Shown in pieces: positions 44,601 through 52,809 of a DNA stretch of 64,000 nucleotides. The DNA is from DASUBV01 sp963725175 (GTDB taxonomy: Bacteria > Actinomycetota > Actinomycetes > Streptosporangiales > Streptosporangiaceae), in assembly GCA_963725175.1 (NCBI GenBank), contig CAVRXH010000006.1, positions 6,758,001-6,822,000 on the forward strand. The letters are read 5' to 3'. The position numbers and the translations under genes were made by a program. Position 1 is the first letter of the stretch; each line of letters begins with the position of its first letter. The notes under the pieces were generated by a model, which worked only from the letters and a program-made list of their open reading frames with translations, was not told the origin of the DNA and made no database searches.

Positions 44601-44805
44601 CTGGCGCGGCGACCTGGACCACACCACGCCGTTCCACTGCGGCGGGCTGACCTGCCCGTGCAATCTCGGACCGCTCTGCCGGCGACACCACCGACTCAAG
44701 CAGCAACACCACTGGACACTCGCCCAGACCACACCCGGTACCTTCCGCTGGAAGACATCCGCCGGGCGGATACACATCACCACCGCACACCAGCACGCGC
44801 CATAG
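41613..44805 (+). CDS. DUF222/HNH endonuclease-domain protein with long Pro-rich linker; frame break near the N-terminus
   Basis: GTG 41613 with GGGAGG upstream opens an acidic N-terminus (EPEWLDDEAELSGLVL). The main frame is entered between about 41880 and 41930, which needs a one-base correction; alternatively the gene starts at GTG 41959. The DUF222 domain (LDVVAEYLPGSAGLAAW, AGQIDAYRARLITEATSLLDEDTARRVE) is followed by about 400 residues rich in Pro, Gly, Ser and Thr with tandem repeats, then a C-terminal HNH domain: TCRFPGCRQPAWRGDLDHTTPFHCGG...CRRHHRLKQ with paired Cys and the HNH His residues. Such proteins are common in actinobacteria, usually at about half this length. Their role is unknown; a mobile or DNA-cutting function is possible. 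Confidence 0.7.
43006..43065 (+). repeat. 15-bp tandem repeats in HNH gene linker (Pro/Arg/Ser)
   Basis: CAGCCGCCACGCAGC-type unit, four copies in a row (the first imperfect), encoding QPPRS. Confidence 0.8.
43351..43425 (+). repeat. 15-bp tandem repeats in HNH gene linker (Gly-Ser/Thr-Asp-Pro-Pro)
   Basis: GGCAGCGACCCGCCA-type unit, five copies in a row, the first two with CT in place of GC, encoding GTDPL/GTDPP/GSDPP. Confidence 0.8.
44206..44268 (+). repeat. 21-bp tandem repeats in HNH gene (Thr/Lys)
   Basis: ACGAAAACCACGACC-containing 21-bp unit, three copies at 44206, 44227 and 44248, encoding TKTTT heptads just before the conserved C-terminal half. Confidence 0.75.
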
Positions 44806-44947
44806 AGGACCGAACCCACTGGCCCTTAGCGGCTGCAGGTGGTCAGGGAGCGCTTGACCGGCCCGCTGCCCTGCGGTCCGGACAGCGACACGCACCAACG
44901 CACCCACGGCCACATCCGCACTCACGCCCACAACCGGACTCCGGCAT

Positions 44948-45865
44948 CTAGCCGCCGAGCGCCCTGGCTCTGGCCAGCACCTCGCGTGCCGAGCGCACCA
45001 CGGCCACGTCGAGCATCGTGCCGTCCTCCGCGACGGTCACCCCCGCGCCGCCGCGTTCGGCCTCGTCCAGCGCCGCCACCAGGCGGCGGGCGCGCTCCAC
45101 TTCGTCCGCCGACGGGGTGAAGACCTCGTTGATCACCGGAAGCTGCGCCGGGTGAATGGCCGTCCGGGCCCGGAAGCCCAGCCGCAGCAGCGCCTCCGAG
45201 GTGGCTCGCAGCGCGTCCAGGTCGCGGAAGTCCGTCGCGGTGGGCCCGACCGGGGCGGCGATGCCGCGTGCCGCCGAGGCGATCACCACCTGGAGCCGGA
45301 TCGGCGCCAGCTCCTCCCGCGCTGGCCCCGGCCGCAGGCCGAGCTCGGCGGCCAGGTCGGCCTCGCCGATCCCGAGCCGCGCGACCCGCGGCGCCCCGGC
45401 CACGGCCGCGACCTCCAGCAGGCCGGCGGCCGTCTCGATCAGCGGCTGCACCGCGAGCCGGCCGGCGTCGAGCCCCAGAGCCTGCTCCCGCCGGGTGAGC
45501 AGGCCGTCGATCACCGCCAGCAGGGCCGGCTCGGCCTTCGGCACCACGAGCCCGGTGACCGCCGCGGAGACGACGTCGATGTCGGCGTCCGCGAGGTCGC
45601 GGTTGATCCGCAGCCAGAGCTGGGCGGGTCCGCCGGGGCGCTGCCCGCCGGGGCGCTGGCCGCTGGGCCGCTGGCCGGCGAGCCACTCGCGGGTGGTCTG
45701 GCGCGCCTGGTCCTTGGCGGCGCGGGCGACGGAGTCTTCCAGGTCCACGATGAGCGCGTCCGCGCCCCGGCTCGCGGCCTTGGCCAGCCGGTCGGCCCGG
45801 TCGCCGGGTACGTACAGGTAGCTGCGGGCGGTCGCGGGGCTGGCAGGAAGGTCAGGCACGAGCAT
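44948..45865 (-). CDS. CitE-like HpcH/HpaI aldolase / citrate lyase beta-subunit family protein
   Basis: 305 residues from ATG 45865 (CTAAGG ribosome-binding site). Family features: RSYLYVPGDRADRLAKAASRGADALIVDLEDSV, LRIN, VVPKAE, IETAAGLLE (metal-binding Glu), and GFRARTAIHPAQLPVINEVFTP. It cleaves or forms acyl-CoA esters such as citramalyl- or malyl-CoA in stand-alone actinobacterial homologues. An insert SGQRPGGQRPGG is a small low-complexity expansion. It is divergent from the TrmB-like regulator. Confidence 0.85.
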   Translation of the reverse strand: MLVPDLPASPATARSYLYVPGDRADRLAKAASRGADALIVDLEDSVARAAKDQARQTTREWLAGQRPSGQRPGGQRPGGPAQLWLRINRDLADADIDVVSAAVTGLVVPKAEPALLAVIDGLLTRREQALGLDAGRLAVQPLIETAAGLLEVAAVAGAPRVARLGIGEADLAAELGLRPGPAREELAPIRLQVVIASAARGIAAPVGPTATDFRDLDALRATSEALLRLGFRARTAIHPAQLPVINEVFTPSADEVERARRLVAALDEAERGGAGVTVAEDGTMLDVAVVRSAREVLARARALGG

Positions 45866-45948
45866 CCTTAGGAGAAAGAGCCCCTGGCCAGGCGGCCTTC
45901 GGCGACCATGATCAACAGCACTCAGGCTATCGGCCTGGCGGGATTAAC

Positions 45949-45988
45949 GGGCAGGTGAATGGGCGGAGTGAACTGGCGGGGTGAATTG
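45949..45988. promoter_or_regulatory. three imperfect direct repeats between citE-like and trmB-like genes
   Basis: GGGCAGGTGAAT, GGGCGGAGTGAACT and GGCGGGGTGAATTGAC stand one after another, sharing a GGCxGxGTGAA core. They lie 33-72 bases before the TrmB-like start in the divergent region, a good place for binding by that regulator. Confidence 0.45.
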
Positions 45989-46020
45989 ACACCGGGGACT
46001 GGGGAACTTACGGTCGCGGC

Positions 46021-46845
46021 GTGACCGGTCCGGACGTGGTGGAGCGGCTCGTGCACCTGGGGCTGACCCAGTACGAGGCGCGGGCGTACGCGGCGCTGAT
46101 CCGGCGGGATGGCTCCACGCCCGCCGAGGTCGCCAAGGTGGCCGGGGTGCCGAGGCCGCGCATCTACGACGTCATGGACAGCCTGGTCGCGAAGGGCCTG
46201 GTCATCGAGCGGCCGGGGCGCGCGGCGAAGTTCGCGGCGGTGCGGCCGGCCGAGGCGGTCGGGCTGCTGGTGGCGGCGCACCGGGCGCGGCTGGGGGCGC
46301 TGGAGGCCGAGGCGGAGGCGGTCGCGGCGGTGCTGACGCCGGCGTATGCCGAGGGCAGCGTGCACGGGGACCCGCTGGACTACATCGAGGTGATCCGGTC
46401 ACCCGATGCGATCGCCAGGCGCTTTACCGAGCTGCTCGACTCGGTCGAGCGGGAGGTGCTGTCGTTCACCAAGAGCCCGTTCGCGGTGCGGATCGACGAG
46501 AACGACGCGGGTCTCGAGGTCGCGAGGGCCCGGCGGGTGCGGGCGGTCTACGAGCTGTCCGTGCTGGCGGACCCGGCGACGGTGACCGCGATCCGGCGGT
46601 TCGCCGAGGCGGGGGAGCAGGCCCGCTTCGTGGCCGAGCTGCCGATGAAGCTCCAGATCATCGATGAGCGCCTGGTGATGCTGTCGATGGCCGACCCGGT
46701 GGCGGGCGAGGGCGGGCTGACCACGATGGTGATCGAGAACGCTCAGCTGGCCGGCTGCCTCAAGCTCGCCTTTGAGCATGTCTGGGCGTCGGGGACCAGC
46801 CTCGCGGTCGCCACCGGGCAGGCGCCGAGCGCCCAGTCCCGCTGA
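46021..46845 (+). CDS. TrmB-family transcriptional regulator
   Basis: 274 residues from GTG 46021. The N-terminal winged helix is VERLVHLGLTQYEARAYAALIRRDGSTPAEVAKVAGVPRPRIYDVMDSLVAKGLV (split across helices), typical of TrmB/sugar-sensing regulators. A coiled region follows (ARLGALEAEAEAVAAVL), then an effector domain with FTELLDSVEREVLSFTKSP and a LQIIDERLVML stretch like the PLD-like sensor part of the family. It probably controls itself or the divergent CitE-like gene. Confidence 0.75.
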   Translation: MTGPDVVERLVHLGLTQYEARAYAALIRRDGSTPAEVAKVAGVPRPRIYDVMDSLVAKGLVIERPGRAAKFAAVRPAEAVGLLVAAHRARLGALEAEAEAVAAVLTPAYAEGSVHGDPLDYIEVIRSPDAIARRFTELLDSVEREVLSFTKSPFAVRIDENDAGLEVARARRVRAVYELSVLADPATVTAIRRFAEAGEQARFVAELPMKLQIIDERLVMLSMADPVAGEGGLTTMVIENAQLAGCLKLAFEHVWASGTSLAVATGQAPSAQSR

Positions 46846-46909
46846 CGTTAACCCGCCGCCAAACGGGAACAAAGGCCACAGCGTCCGTTCTAGCACCGAT
46901 CTAGGCGTC

Positions 46910-46961
46910 TTGACACATACCAGGACACTGACTCATGATCACTGTAACCACTGCCAGTGGT
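46910..46961 (+). promoter_or_regulatory. promoter and palindrome before the subtilase-like gene
   Basis: TTGACA at 46910-46915 is followed 18 bases later by CATGAT, a weak -10. At 46947-46961, ACCACTGCCAGTGGT is a perfect palindrome with 7-base arms. It lies 15 bases before the start and would overlap the transcription start. Confidence 0.5.
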
Positions 46962-46976
46962 ACAGATGGAGGCAGT

Positions 46977-49900
46977 ATGCGCATGGGCCGTTCCCGGATG
47001 GTGTTCGCGGCGGGAGTCAGCGCCGCACTAGTGACGACCGGGGCCTGGCAATTTCCTGCGGGAGCGTCAGCGACGGCGGCCGGGGCAGCCGCCGGGGCGG
47101 CGCACGGGGCTCACCCGGCGGCCGTGCCGGCGGCGGCGAGAGCCAGGCCAACGGTGGCCTACTCCCGGCTGGCCCTGCCGCACGGCGCCTGGGCGCAGGT
47201 GTACTCCGATGGCGTCGCCGAGGTGCACCGCAAGGGCGCTGCCGGCACCGAGATCGAGCACGTTCCGCTGCTGAACGCCAACGGCGGGACGAGCCCGGCC
47301 GGGGACGGCACGCTTGACCTGCCCGCCCGTGGCGAGCTGACGGCTGATCTCATTCACGGCCGCCCGGCCGCGTTCGAGCCGGACAAGGTCATCGTCGTCT
47401 ACCAGGCCGGCGTGACGGCGAAAGCATCCGCCCGGGTACAGGCCAGCACGCTGCGCGGCCCGGACGCCGCCGTCCCCGCCTACACCAGCGCCCCCGCGCT
47501 CAACGAGACGCTGGCCAGCCTCGGGGTCGACTCAACCGAGCACCTGTTCGCCGGCACCAGCCAGCTCGCCAGCCTGCACGCGGCCGCGCAGCGCCAGCTC
47601 GGCAGGCCGCTGCTGAACTTCGCCGACGCGGCGGTCCTGCACCTCACCAGCTCGTCGGTGGCGGCGGCCGTGACCGCGCTGCGCGGCAATCGGGATGTCG
47701 CCTTCGCGGAGCCGGACTGGGTCGTCAGCACCACGGACACCCCGGCGATCGCGGTGCCGAAGTCCGCGCTCACCGCGGCCCGCACCGCGGCGGCCCGAAC
47801 AACGGCGGCTACCCGCCGGGCGGCACGGATGGCCGCGGCGGACAGCTCGGGCGTCCCCTCGAACTACGACCTCACCTCGAGCGCCCAGAGCATGCTGAAC
47901 CGGCCGGGTGACGATGTCGTTCCCGCGTTCACGGAGCTCGCCCAGCACGGGCAGCTGCCGGGCCAGGGCGAGATCATCACGAACGTCTCCCTCGGCACCC
48001 TCGACGACGCCAGCGCGGCGGCGAACCCGAGCGACCCGTGCAACTTCTATGCCGCGAACTACGGCCCCACCACGATCGTGCAGAACGGCCAGCGCTACCT
48101 GGACTGGCCCTCGATGCCGCTGATCCCCACCTACACGGCCAGTTCCGGCGCGGTGCTCGACCCGACCGGCGAGACCTGCGGCGACGATCCCACGCTGGCC
48201 GAGATCGGCCTCGACTTCTCGATGATGGCCCCGCTGCCGGACAGCGACCAGCGGGCCGGAATGACCGGGTCGGGGCTGACCGACCTGCTCGGCATCGCGC
48301 CGGGCGCCAGCTACCGGCTGGTCGTGCCGGCCACGCCGGGCGGCGCGATCACGGACGTGGACGCGGCGTTCCTGGCCGCCGCCGCGCAGACGCCGCGGCC
48401 GGACGTCATCACCGCCTCGCTGGGCTTCGGGCTCGACCAGTTCGGCTACTCCAGCCGCTACCTGGAGGACGACCCGCTGACGCAGGCGATCATCTCCTCG
48501 ATCGTGCGGCAGGACCACATCGTGGTCTGCGTCTCGGCCGGCGACGGCCTGCGCACCTTCACCAACGCCGCGGTCCCGCCGTCCGGCGGCGCGGTCGCCA
48601 CCAACCTCGCGTCCGCCAAGAAAGACGTCACCAGCCTGGATGACGTCGAGTTCTCCGACGTCCCGTCCCGCGACCTGGACTCCGGCGCCATCGACGTGGG
48701 CGGCACCACCCTGGATGACATCTTCGCCGCGCCGCCGGGAAATCCAGCGAACGCCCGGCTAGCCTACTGGCACGCGTTCCCGGCCACCCGGTATGACGGC
48801 GGACGGCTGTACGCCAGCGGGTTCGGGTCGCGGGTCAACGTGTCGGCCCCCGGCGACAGCGTGCTGAGCTTCTCCCACCCGCAGGGCGGCGGCGCCACCG
48901 ACGTCGAGGTGGACGAGGAGGGCGGCACGTCAGCGGCGGCCCCGCAGGTGGCGGCGGCGGCAGCCGTCGTGCTGCAGACCGCCAGGCTCGCCCGCGACAA
49001 GGGCCTGCTCGGCAGCCCGCTGGCCGTACGGCGACTGCTGGAGCAGACCGGCGCCCAGGTGCCGGCCGTTCCGCAGTCCGACACCCCGATCAACGTCGGG
49101 ACCCAGCTCGACGTGGGCAAGGCCGTCCAGTCGATCTTCGCCCGCGCGGGCGACCCGGCCCCGGCCGGCGTGGCGCGGGTGGCCATCGAGCAGCGCCAGC
49201 AGGAGTCGGCGCTCGGCGGGTCCATCCTGACCGCCACCGACCCGGACAGCATCTCGCTCACCGGCAGGCTGGCCAATGCCTGGATCACCATCTCGCCCGA
49301 CTGGACCGGGCTGGCCGGCCCCCGGGCGAGCTACCAGCTCAGCATCGACACGCCGGGCGGCAAGGTACTCGCGACTACCCCCTGGGCCCGGCTGGAGCCC
49401 GCGGCCATCCTGGCCGCGGCCGGGCAGCCGATGGTCTCGGCCCAGAACCGGACCGTCGCCCTCGCCTACACCGAGTCGGCGCACGGCAAGGTGCTGGCCC
49501 AGGCCCACTTCACGCTGACGTTCGGCCCGTGGGACGGGACCGTGCAGAGCGTGCCGGCGCCCATCGTCCCGCCCGTGGTCCGCGGGCCGGTGATCCCGGT
49601 GACCTACGACATCACCGGCCTGACCGGCGCGACCGACCCGATCCTGGTCGTGTCGCACCCGGGCCGGGTGGACACCGCGACCGGGCTGTTCTTCCGCCCC
49701 TCCTACACCGCGCCGCTGACCGGCACGACCGGGACCATCGACGTGCCGGTGTCCGCGCTGCCCGGCGGCGGCATCTACGGCATCGGCATCCAGGACTCGC
49801 CAGGCGGCTGGTTCAGCGACAACGACTCCGCCTTTACCTTCATCCGCGTCTCGCCGACCGGCGACGCGCAGCCCGCCGTGCCGGCGCTGTCCGCCGCCGG

Positions 49901-51302
49901 GACACCGCCGGGCCACGACCTGGAGATCCCCTTCGACGGATCGTTCAGGATCCAGTACGACGTCCGCAGCGTGCCGGGGGCGACCGGCGCGGTGGCCGAG
50001 TTCAGCGCCCCCGGCCCCACCACCTTCAACAACTACAGCACCTTCAATAACCCGAACGGCAGCGAGCGCGACGCCAGCGGCGGCGACGCCGGATCGGTCG
50101 CCTACCTGCCGCTGCACGGCGTCAGCGGCGCGGCCACGCTGAACGGCGGGCAGGCCGGCCTCGACCCGACGATGAACCACGAGGTGCGGATCCTCGCCAC
50201 CAGGAACGGCCAGGTCACCGGCGAGGCCAGCGGCTTCGCCACCATCGAGATGGACGGCGTCAAGCCCACCGACGACGGCTCGGTGGCCGGCGGGTTCGGC
50301 GTCAGCGACAGCGGCTCCGACGGGTTCATCACCTCCAGCCAGGAGACCGCCGACGGGTCCGTGCTCGGCTCGGTGCAGCCGTTCAGCCAGGACACGGCGG
50401 CCGTGGGCAAGCCCGTCGTCTCCGGGGCCAAGGTCTACGAGACGGTGGGTGATGGCTGCGCGGGCATGTTCGCCGATGACACCGGGCTCTACGGCCAGGT
50501 GAACCCGGTCAGCGGCGACGAGACCTTCCACGTCCTGCGGCCCGTCGCCAGCGGGAAGCGGGCCGGGACGTGGTCCCCGCCGGACGCCCTCGGCGACGTC
50601 CTGTGCGCCGCCGGCGACCAGGCCGACGGCAGCGCCGCCCTGCTCACCCTGCGGACCGCGCAGAACGAGTCGGACCTGATGGTCTCGGCGACCAACGTGG
50701 CCGCGGACACCTTCACCAGCCCGTCCGACCTCACCGCGGCGCTCAGCCCGATCACGCCCGTGGTCGGCGGGTTCGCGCAGGACACCGCGACCGGCCAGGC
50801 CGCGGTGGCGGTGAACGACGCGGCCAACATGGGCGGCGCCCCGACCATCGCGCTGGCCAGCCTCAGGACCGGGCAGGTCAGCACCATCCCCGGCGTCACC
50901 ACCGGGGTCGTGTCCGGGCTCGCGGTGGACTCGTCCACGCAGACGGCGGTGGCGGGCTCGTACGAGGGCTTCGGGCTCTACAACCTCGGCGCCGGGTCCG
51001 GCACCCTGATCCAGCCAGGCGGCTCCACGTACCAGTTCCCGGCCGCCGACCCGGTGCACGGCGAGTTCCTGGTCGAGGAGGTGGCCAGCCCGGATGAGTT
51101 CGGCGGCTCGCCCAACAACAACTCCATGTCCAGCGTGCTGGTCACCACCGAGTCAGGGACCGTGCGCAAGCGGATCGAGGCGTTCAACTTCTACAACATC
51201 TACCTGCTGAACATGGGCGACAACCTGCAGGTCAATCCGTCGAATTCCACGGCCTTCGCCCTCGGCCCCGGCGGCACCCAGCTCTACCCGTTCCACTACT
51301 GA
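46977..51302 (+). CDS. very large secreted subtilase-like (S8-fold) protein
   Basis: 1441 residues from ATG 46977 (GGAGG upstream). A signal peptide covers residues 1-30. Residues 130-265 resemble a propeptide-like region (VIVVYQAGV, VAFAEPDWVVS). The S8-like domain lies at about 280-720: GIAPGASYRLV, VITASLGFGLD, VVCVSAGDGL, VNVSAPGDSVLSF and the Ser motif EGGTSAAAPQVAAAAAVV. The usual Asp (DTG) and His (HGTH) motifs are not visible, and the oxyanion Asn is Asp in SAGDG. The C-terminal 700 residues look like beta-sandwich repeats and a propeller-like region. It may be an inactive or atypical peptidase acting as an adhesin. Confidence 0.7.
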   Translation: MRMGRSRMVFAAGVSAALVTTGAWQFPAGASATAAGAAAGAAHGAHPAAVPAAARARPTVAYSRLALPHGAWAQVYSDGVAEVHRKGAAGTEIEHVPLLNANGGTSPAGDGTLDLPARGELTADLIHGRPAAFEPDKVIVVYQAGVTAKASARVQASTLRGPDAAVPAYTSAPALNETLASLGVDSTEHLFAGTSQLASLHAAAQRQLGRPLLNFADAAVLHLTSSSVAAAVTALRGNRDVAFAEPDWVVSTTDTPAIAVPKSALTAARTAAARTTAATRRAARMAAADSSGVPSNYDLTSSAQSMLNRPGDDVVPAFTELAQHGQLPGQGEIITNVSLGTLDDASAAANPSDPCNFYAANYGPTTIVQNGQRYLDWPSMPLIPTYTASSGAVLDPTGETCGDDPTLAEIGLDFSMMAPLPDSDQRAGMTGSGLTDLLGIAPGASYRLVVPATPGGAITDVDAAFLAAAAQTPRPDVITASLGFGLDQFGYSSRYLEDDPLTQAIISSIVRQDHIVVCVSAGDGLRTFTNAAVPPSGGAVATNLASAKKDVTSLDDVEFSDVPSRDLDSGAIDVGGTTLDDIFAAPPGNPANARLAYWHAFPATRYDGGRLYASGFGSRVNVSAPGDSVLSFSHPQGGGATDVEVDEEGGTSAAAPQVAAAAAVVLQTARLARDKGLLGSPLAVRRLLEQTGAQVPAVPQSDTPINVGTQLDVGKAVQSIFARAGDPAPAGVARVAIEQRQQESALGGSILTATDPDSISLTGRLANAWITISPDWTGLAGPRASYQLSIDTPGGKVLATTPWARLEPAAILAAAGQPMVSAQNRTVALAYTESAHGKVLAQAHFTLTFGPWDGTVQSVPAPIVPPVVRGPVIPVTYDITGLTGATDPILVVSHPGRVDTATGLFFRPSYTAPLTGTTGTIDVPVSALPGGGIYGIGIQDSPGGWFSDNDSAFTFIRVSPTGDAQPAVPALSAAGTPPGHDLEIPFDGSFRIQYDVRSVPGATGAVAEFSAPGPTTFNNYSTFNNPNGSERDASGGDAGSVAYLPLHGVSGAATLNGGQAGLDPTMNHEVRILATRNGQVTGEASGFATIEMDGVKPTDDGSVAGGFGVSDSGSDGFITSSQETADGSVLGSVQPFSQDTAAVGKPVVSGAKVYETVGDGCAGMFADDTGLYGQVNPVSGDETFHVLRPVASGKRAGTWSPPDALGDVLCAAGDQADGSAALLTLRTAQNESDLMVSATNVAADTFTSPSDLTAALSPITPVVGGFAQDTATGQAAVAVNDAANMGGAPTIALASLRTGQVSTIPGVTTGVVSGLAVDSSTQTAVAGSYEGFGLYNLGAGSGTLIQPGGSTYQFPAADPVHGEFLVEEVASPDEFGGSPNNNSMSSVLVTTESGTVRKRIEAFNFYNIYLLNMGDNLQVNPSNSTAFALGPGGTQLYPFHY

Positions 51303-51315
51303 TCCGGCGTCCGCG

Positions 51316-51365
51316 ACGGCGCGGCGGCGCCAGGGCAGCTCATCGCCCTGGCGCCGCCGCGCCGT
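51316..51365. terminator. bidirectional terminator with 21-bp perfect stem
   Basis: ACGGCGCGGCGGCGCCAGGGC and its exact complement (21 bases each) enclose an 8-base loop between the convergent subtilase-like and lipase genes, 14 and 11 bases from their stops. Confidence 0.85.
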
Positions 51366-51375
51366 GTCCGTCTCG

Positions 51376-52674
51376 CTAGGGCTGGGGCAGCGGAGCCAGG
51401 GAGTTGCCCGTGCCGATGGAGGAGCAGCCGTTGGCCGGGGCCTTCCCGTTGAACAGGTTCTCCAGGAAGGTCAGCGCCTGCGCCTCGAACGGGATGGCCG
51501 CGTCGCTGTGCGGGAGCAGCGGGTACACGGTGTAGGTGACCGGGACGCCGCGCTGGCAGTACTCGTGGGCCAGCGCCTCGACGTCGCCGTCGATCATGAT
51601 CCCGTCGCCGGTGCCGTCGGAGTCACCCACCCCGAACAGCAGCGGCTCGGCGGGGGTGCCGCCCGAGGTGCCCATGATCAGGTGGTTGACGATGGTGACC
51701 AGGGCCGGGATCGAGAACGGGTTGGAGTACTGCGGCAGCAGCAGCTGCTGGATGGTCAGGCCGGGATAGCTGCTCGCGAAGTCGGCGATGCACTCCCCGC
51801 TGACCTGGCTGGTGAGCTGCTGGCCGTAGGACGACAGGTACTGGCTGAGGTTGACGCCGAACGCGCGGCCGAGCGTCACCAGGACCGCCGGGATGACGCC
51901 CGACCAGTCGTCGTCGCCGTTGATGTAGTTGAGGTTGTGCGCGAGGTCGACCGGCACGCCGCCGGCCGCCGCGCCGATGATGTGCAGCGACGGCGCGTAG
52001 CTCGGCGCCAGCTCGCTGGCCCACTCGGTGGCGATGGAGCCGCCGGAGTAGCCCACCATCCCGACCTGGGTCGAGCTGGAGGCCTTGATATAGCTCTCGG
52101 TGGCCCGGATGGCGTCCAGCGTCCCGTAGCCGGACTCCTGGCCGGCGGCCCAGTCCAGGCTGGTGCCCTCGTAGTCCGGCACGGTGACGACGAAGCCGGC
52201 GATCAGGTAGGCGACGATGGCGTCCTCTTCCTCCTGCGCCGTGGAGTCGCCTGGGTTGCCGCCCTGGAGCGTGTACGACGGATCGCACTGGGAGCCCAGG
52301 GCGTCATAGGCCGTCTGGTAAGCGACGATCTTGGTGCCGATGAACGAGATCAGCGGCTTGATGATCGTGGTCACCGTGGCCGTGGCCTGGCCCTGCTCAC
52401 CGGTGGTCCGGTACAGCACCTGCTCGGTGGAGACCGGCACGTTCAGGCCGGAGACCGAGAGGCTGACGCTGCGCTTACTCAGGATCGTGCCGGGCGCGAT
52501 CTGCGATAGCGGGGTCGATCCGGTGTAGGTGTAGAAGGGGTCCTGCGACGGCGGGGTCACCGTGGCTGCCGTGGCCGCCTGCGCCGCCGGGGCCCCGGCG
52601 GCGAGCGCCGGGACGGCGCACAGGGCGGCCGCCACGGCTGCTAACAGGACTGAACTGCTGCGTCGGAGATGCAC
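51376..52674 (-). CDS. secreted lipase (LIP family)
   Basis: 432 residues from GTG 52674, chosen because AGGGAG precedes it and the protein then begins with a proper signal peptide (LRRSSSVLLAAVAAALCAVPALA). The alpha/beta hydrolase features are VTVPDYEGTSLDWAAGQ, the nucleophile elbow VGYSGGSIATEWA, and a late His in LLPHSDAA. This matches the secretory lipase family also known from Candida and actinomycetes. Four Cys may form two disulfides. It acts outside the cell on triglycerides or esters. Confidence 0.85.
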   Translation of the reverse strand: MHLRRSSSVLLAAVAAALCAVPALAAGAPAAQAATAATVTPPSQDPFYTYTGSTPLSQIAPGTILSKRSVSLSVSGLNVPVSTEQVLYRTTGEQGQATATVTTIIKPLISFIGTKIVAYQTAYDALGSQCDPSYTLQGGNPGDSTAQEEEDAIVAYLIAGFVVTVPDYEGTSLDWAAGQESGYGTLDAIRATESYIKASSSTQVGMVGYSGGSIATEWASELAPSYAPSLHIIGAAAGGVPVDLAHNLNYINGDDDWSGVIPAVLVTLGRAFGVNLSQYLSSYGQQLTSQVSGECIADFASSYPGLTIQQLLLPQYSNPFSIPALVTIVNHLIMGTSGGTPAEPLLFGVGDSDGTGDGIMIDGDVEALAHEYCQRGVPVTYTVYPLLPHSDAAIPFEAQALTFLENLFNGKAPANGCSSIGTGNSLAPLPQP

Positions 52675-52809
52675 ATCGGCTCCCTGCGCTCGCGTCGTTA
52701 CTGGCGGGTAACTGCTTCGATGTAAACCCTGCCCGGCTACCCGAGTCAACAGGGCAGCCTGATAGCGGGACGAAAGCGGTCCGAAAGGGATGCCCGCGAG
52801 CGTAGCGGC

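Noticed and set aside
48930..51059. Minus-strand frame of about 700 codons inside the subtilase-like gene
   Set aside because: Low-complexity Gly/Arg/Val/His composition and no motif; the plus-strand gene is supported by signal peptide and S8-like motifs.
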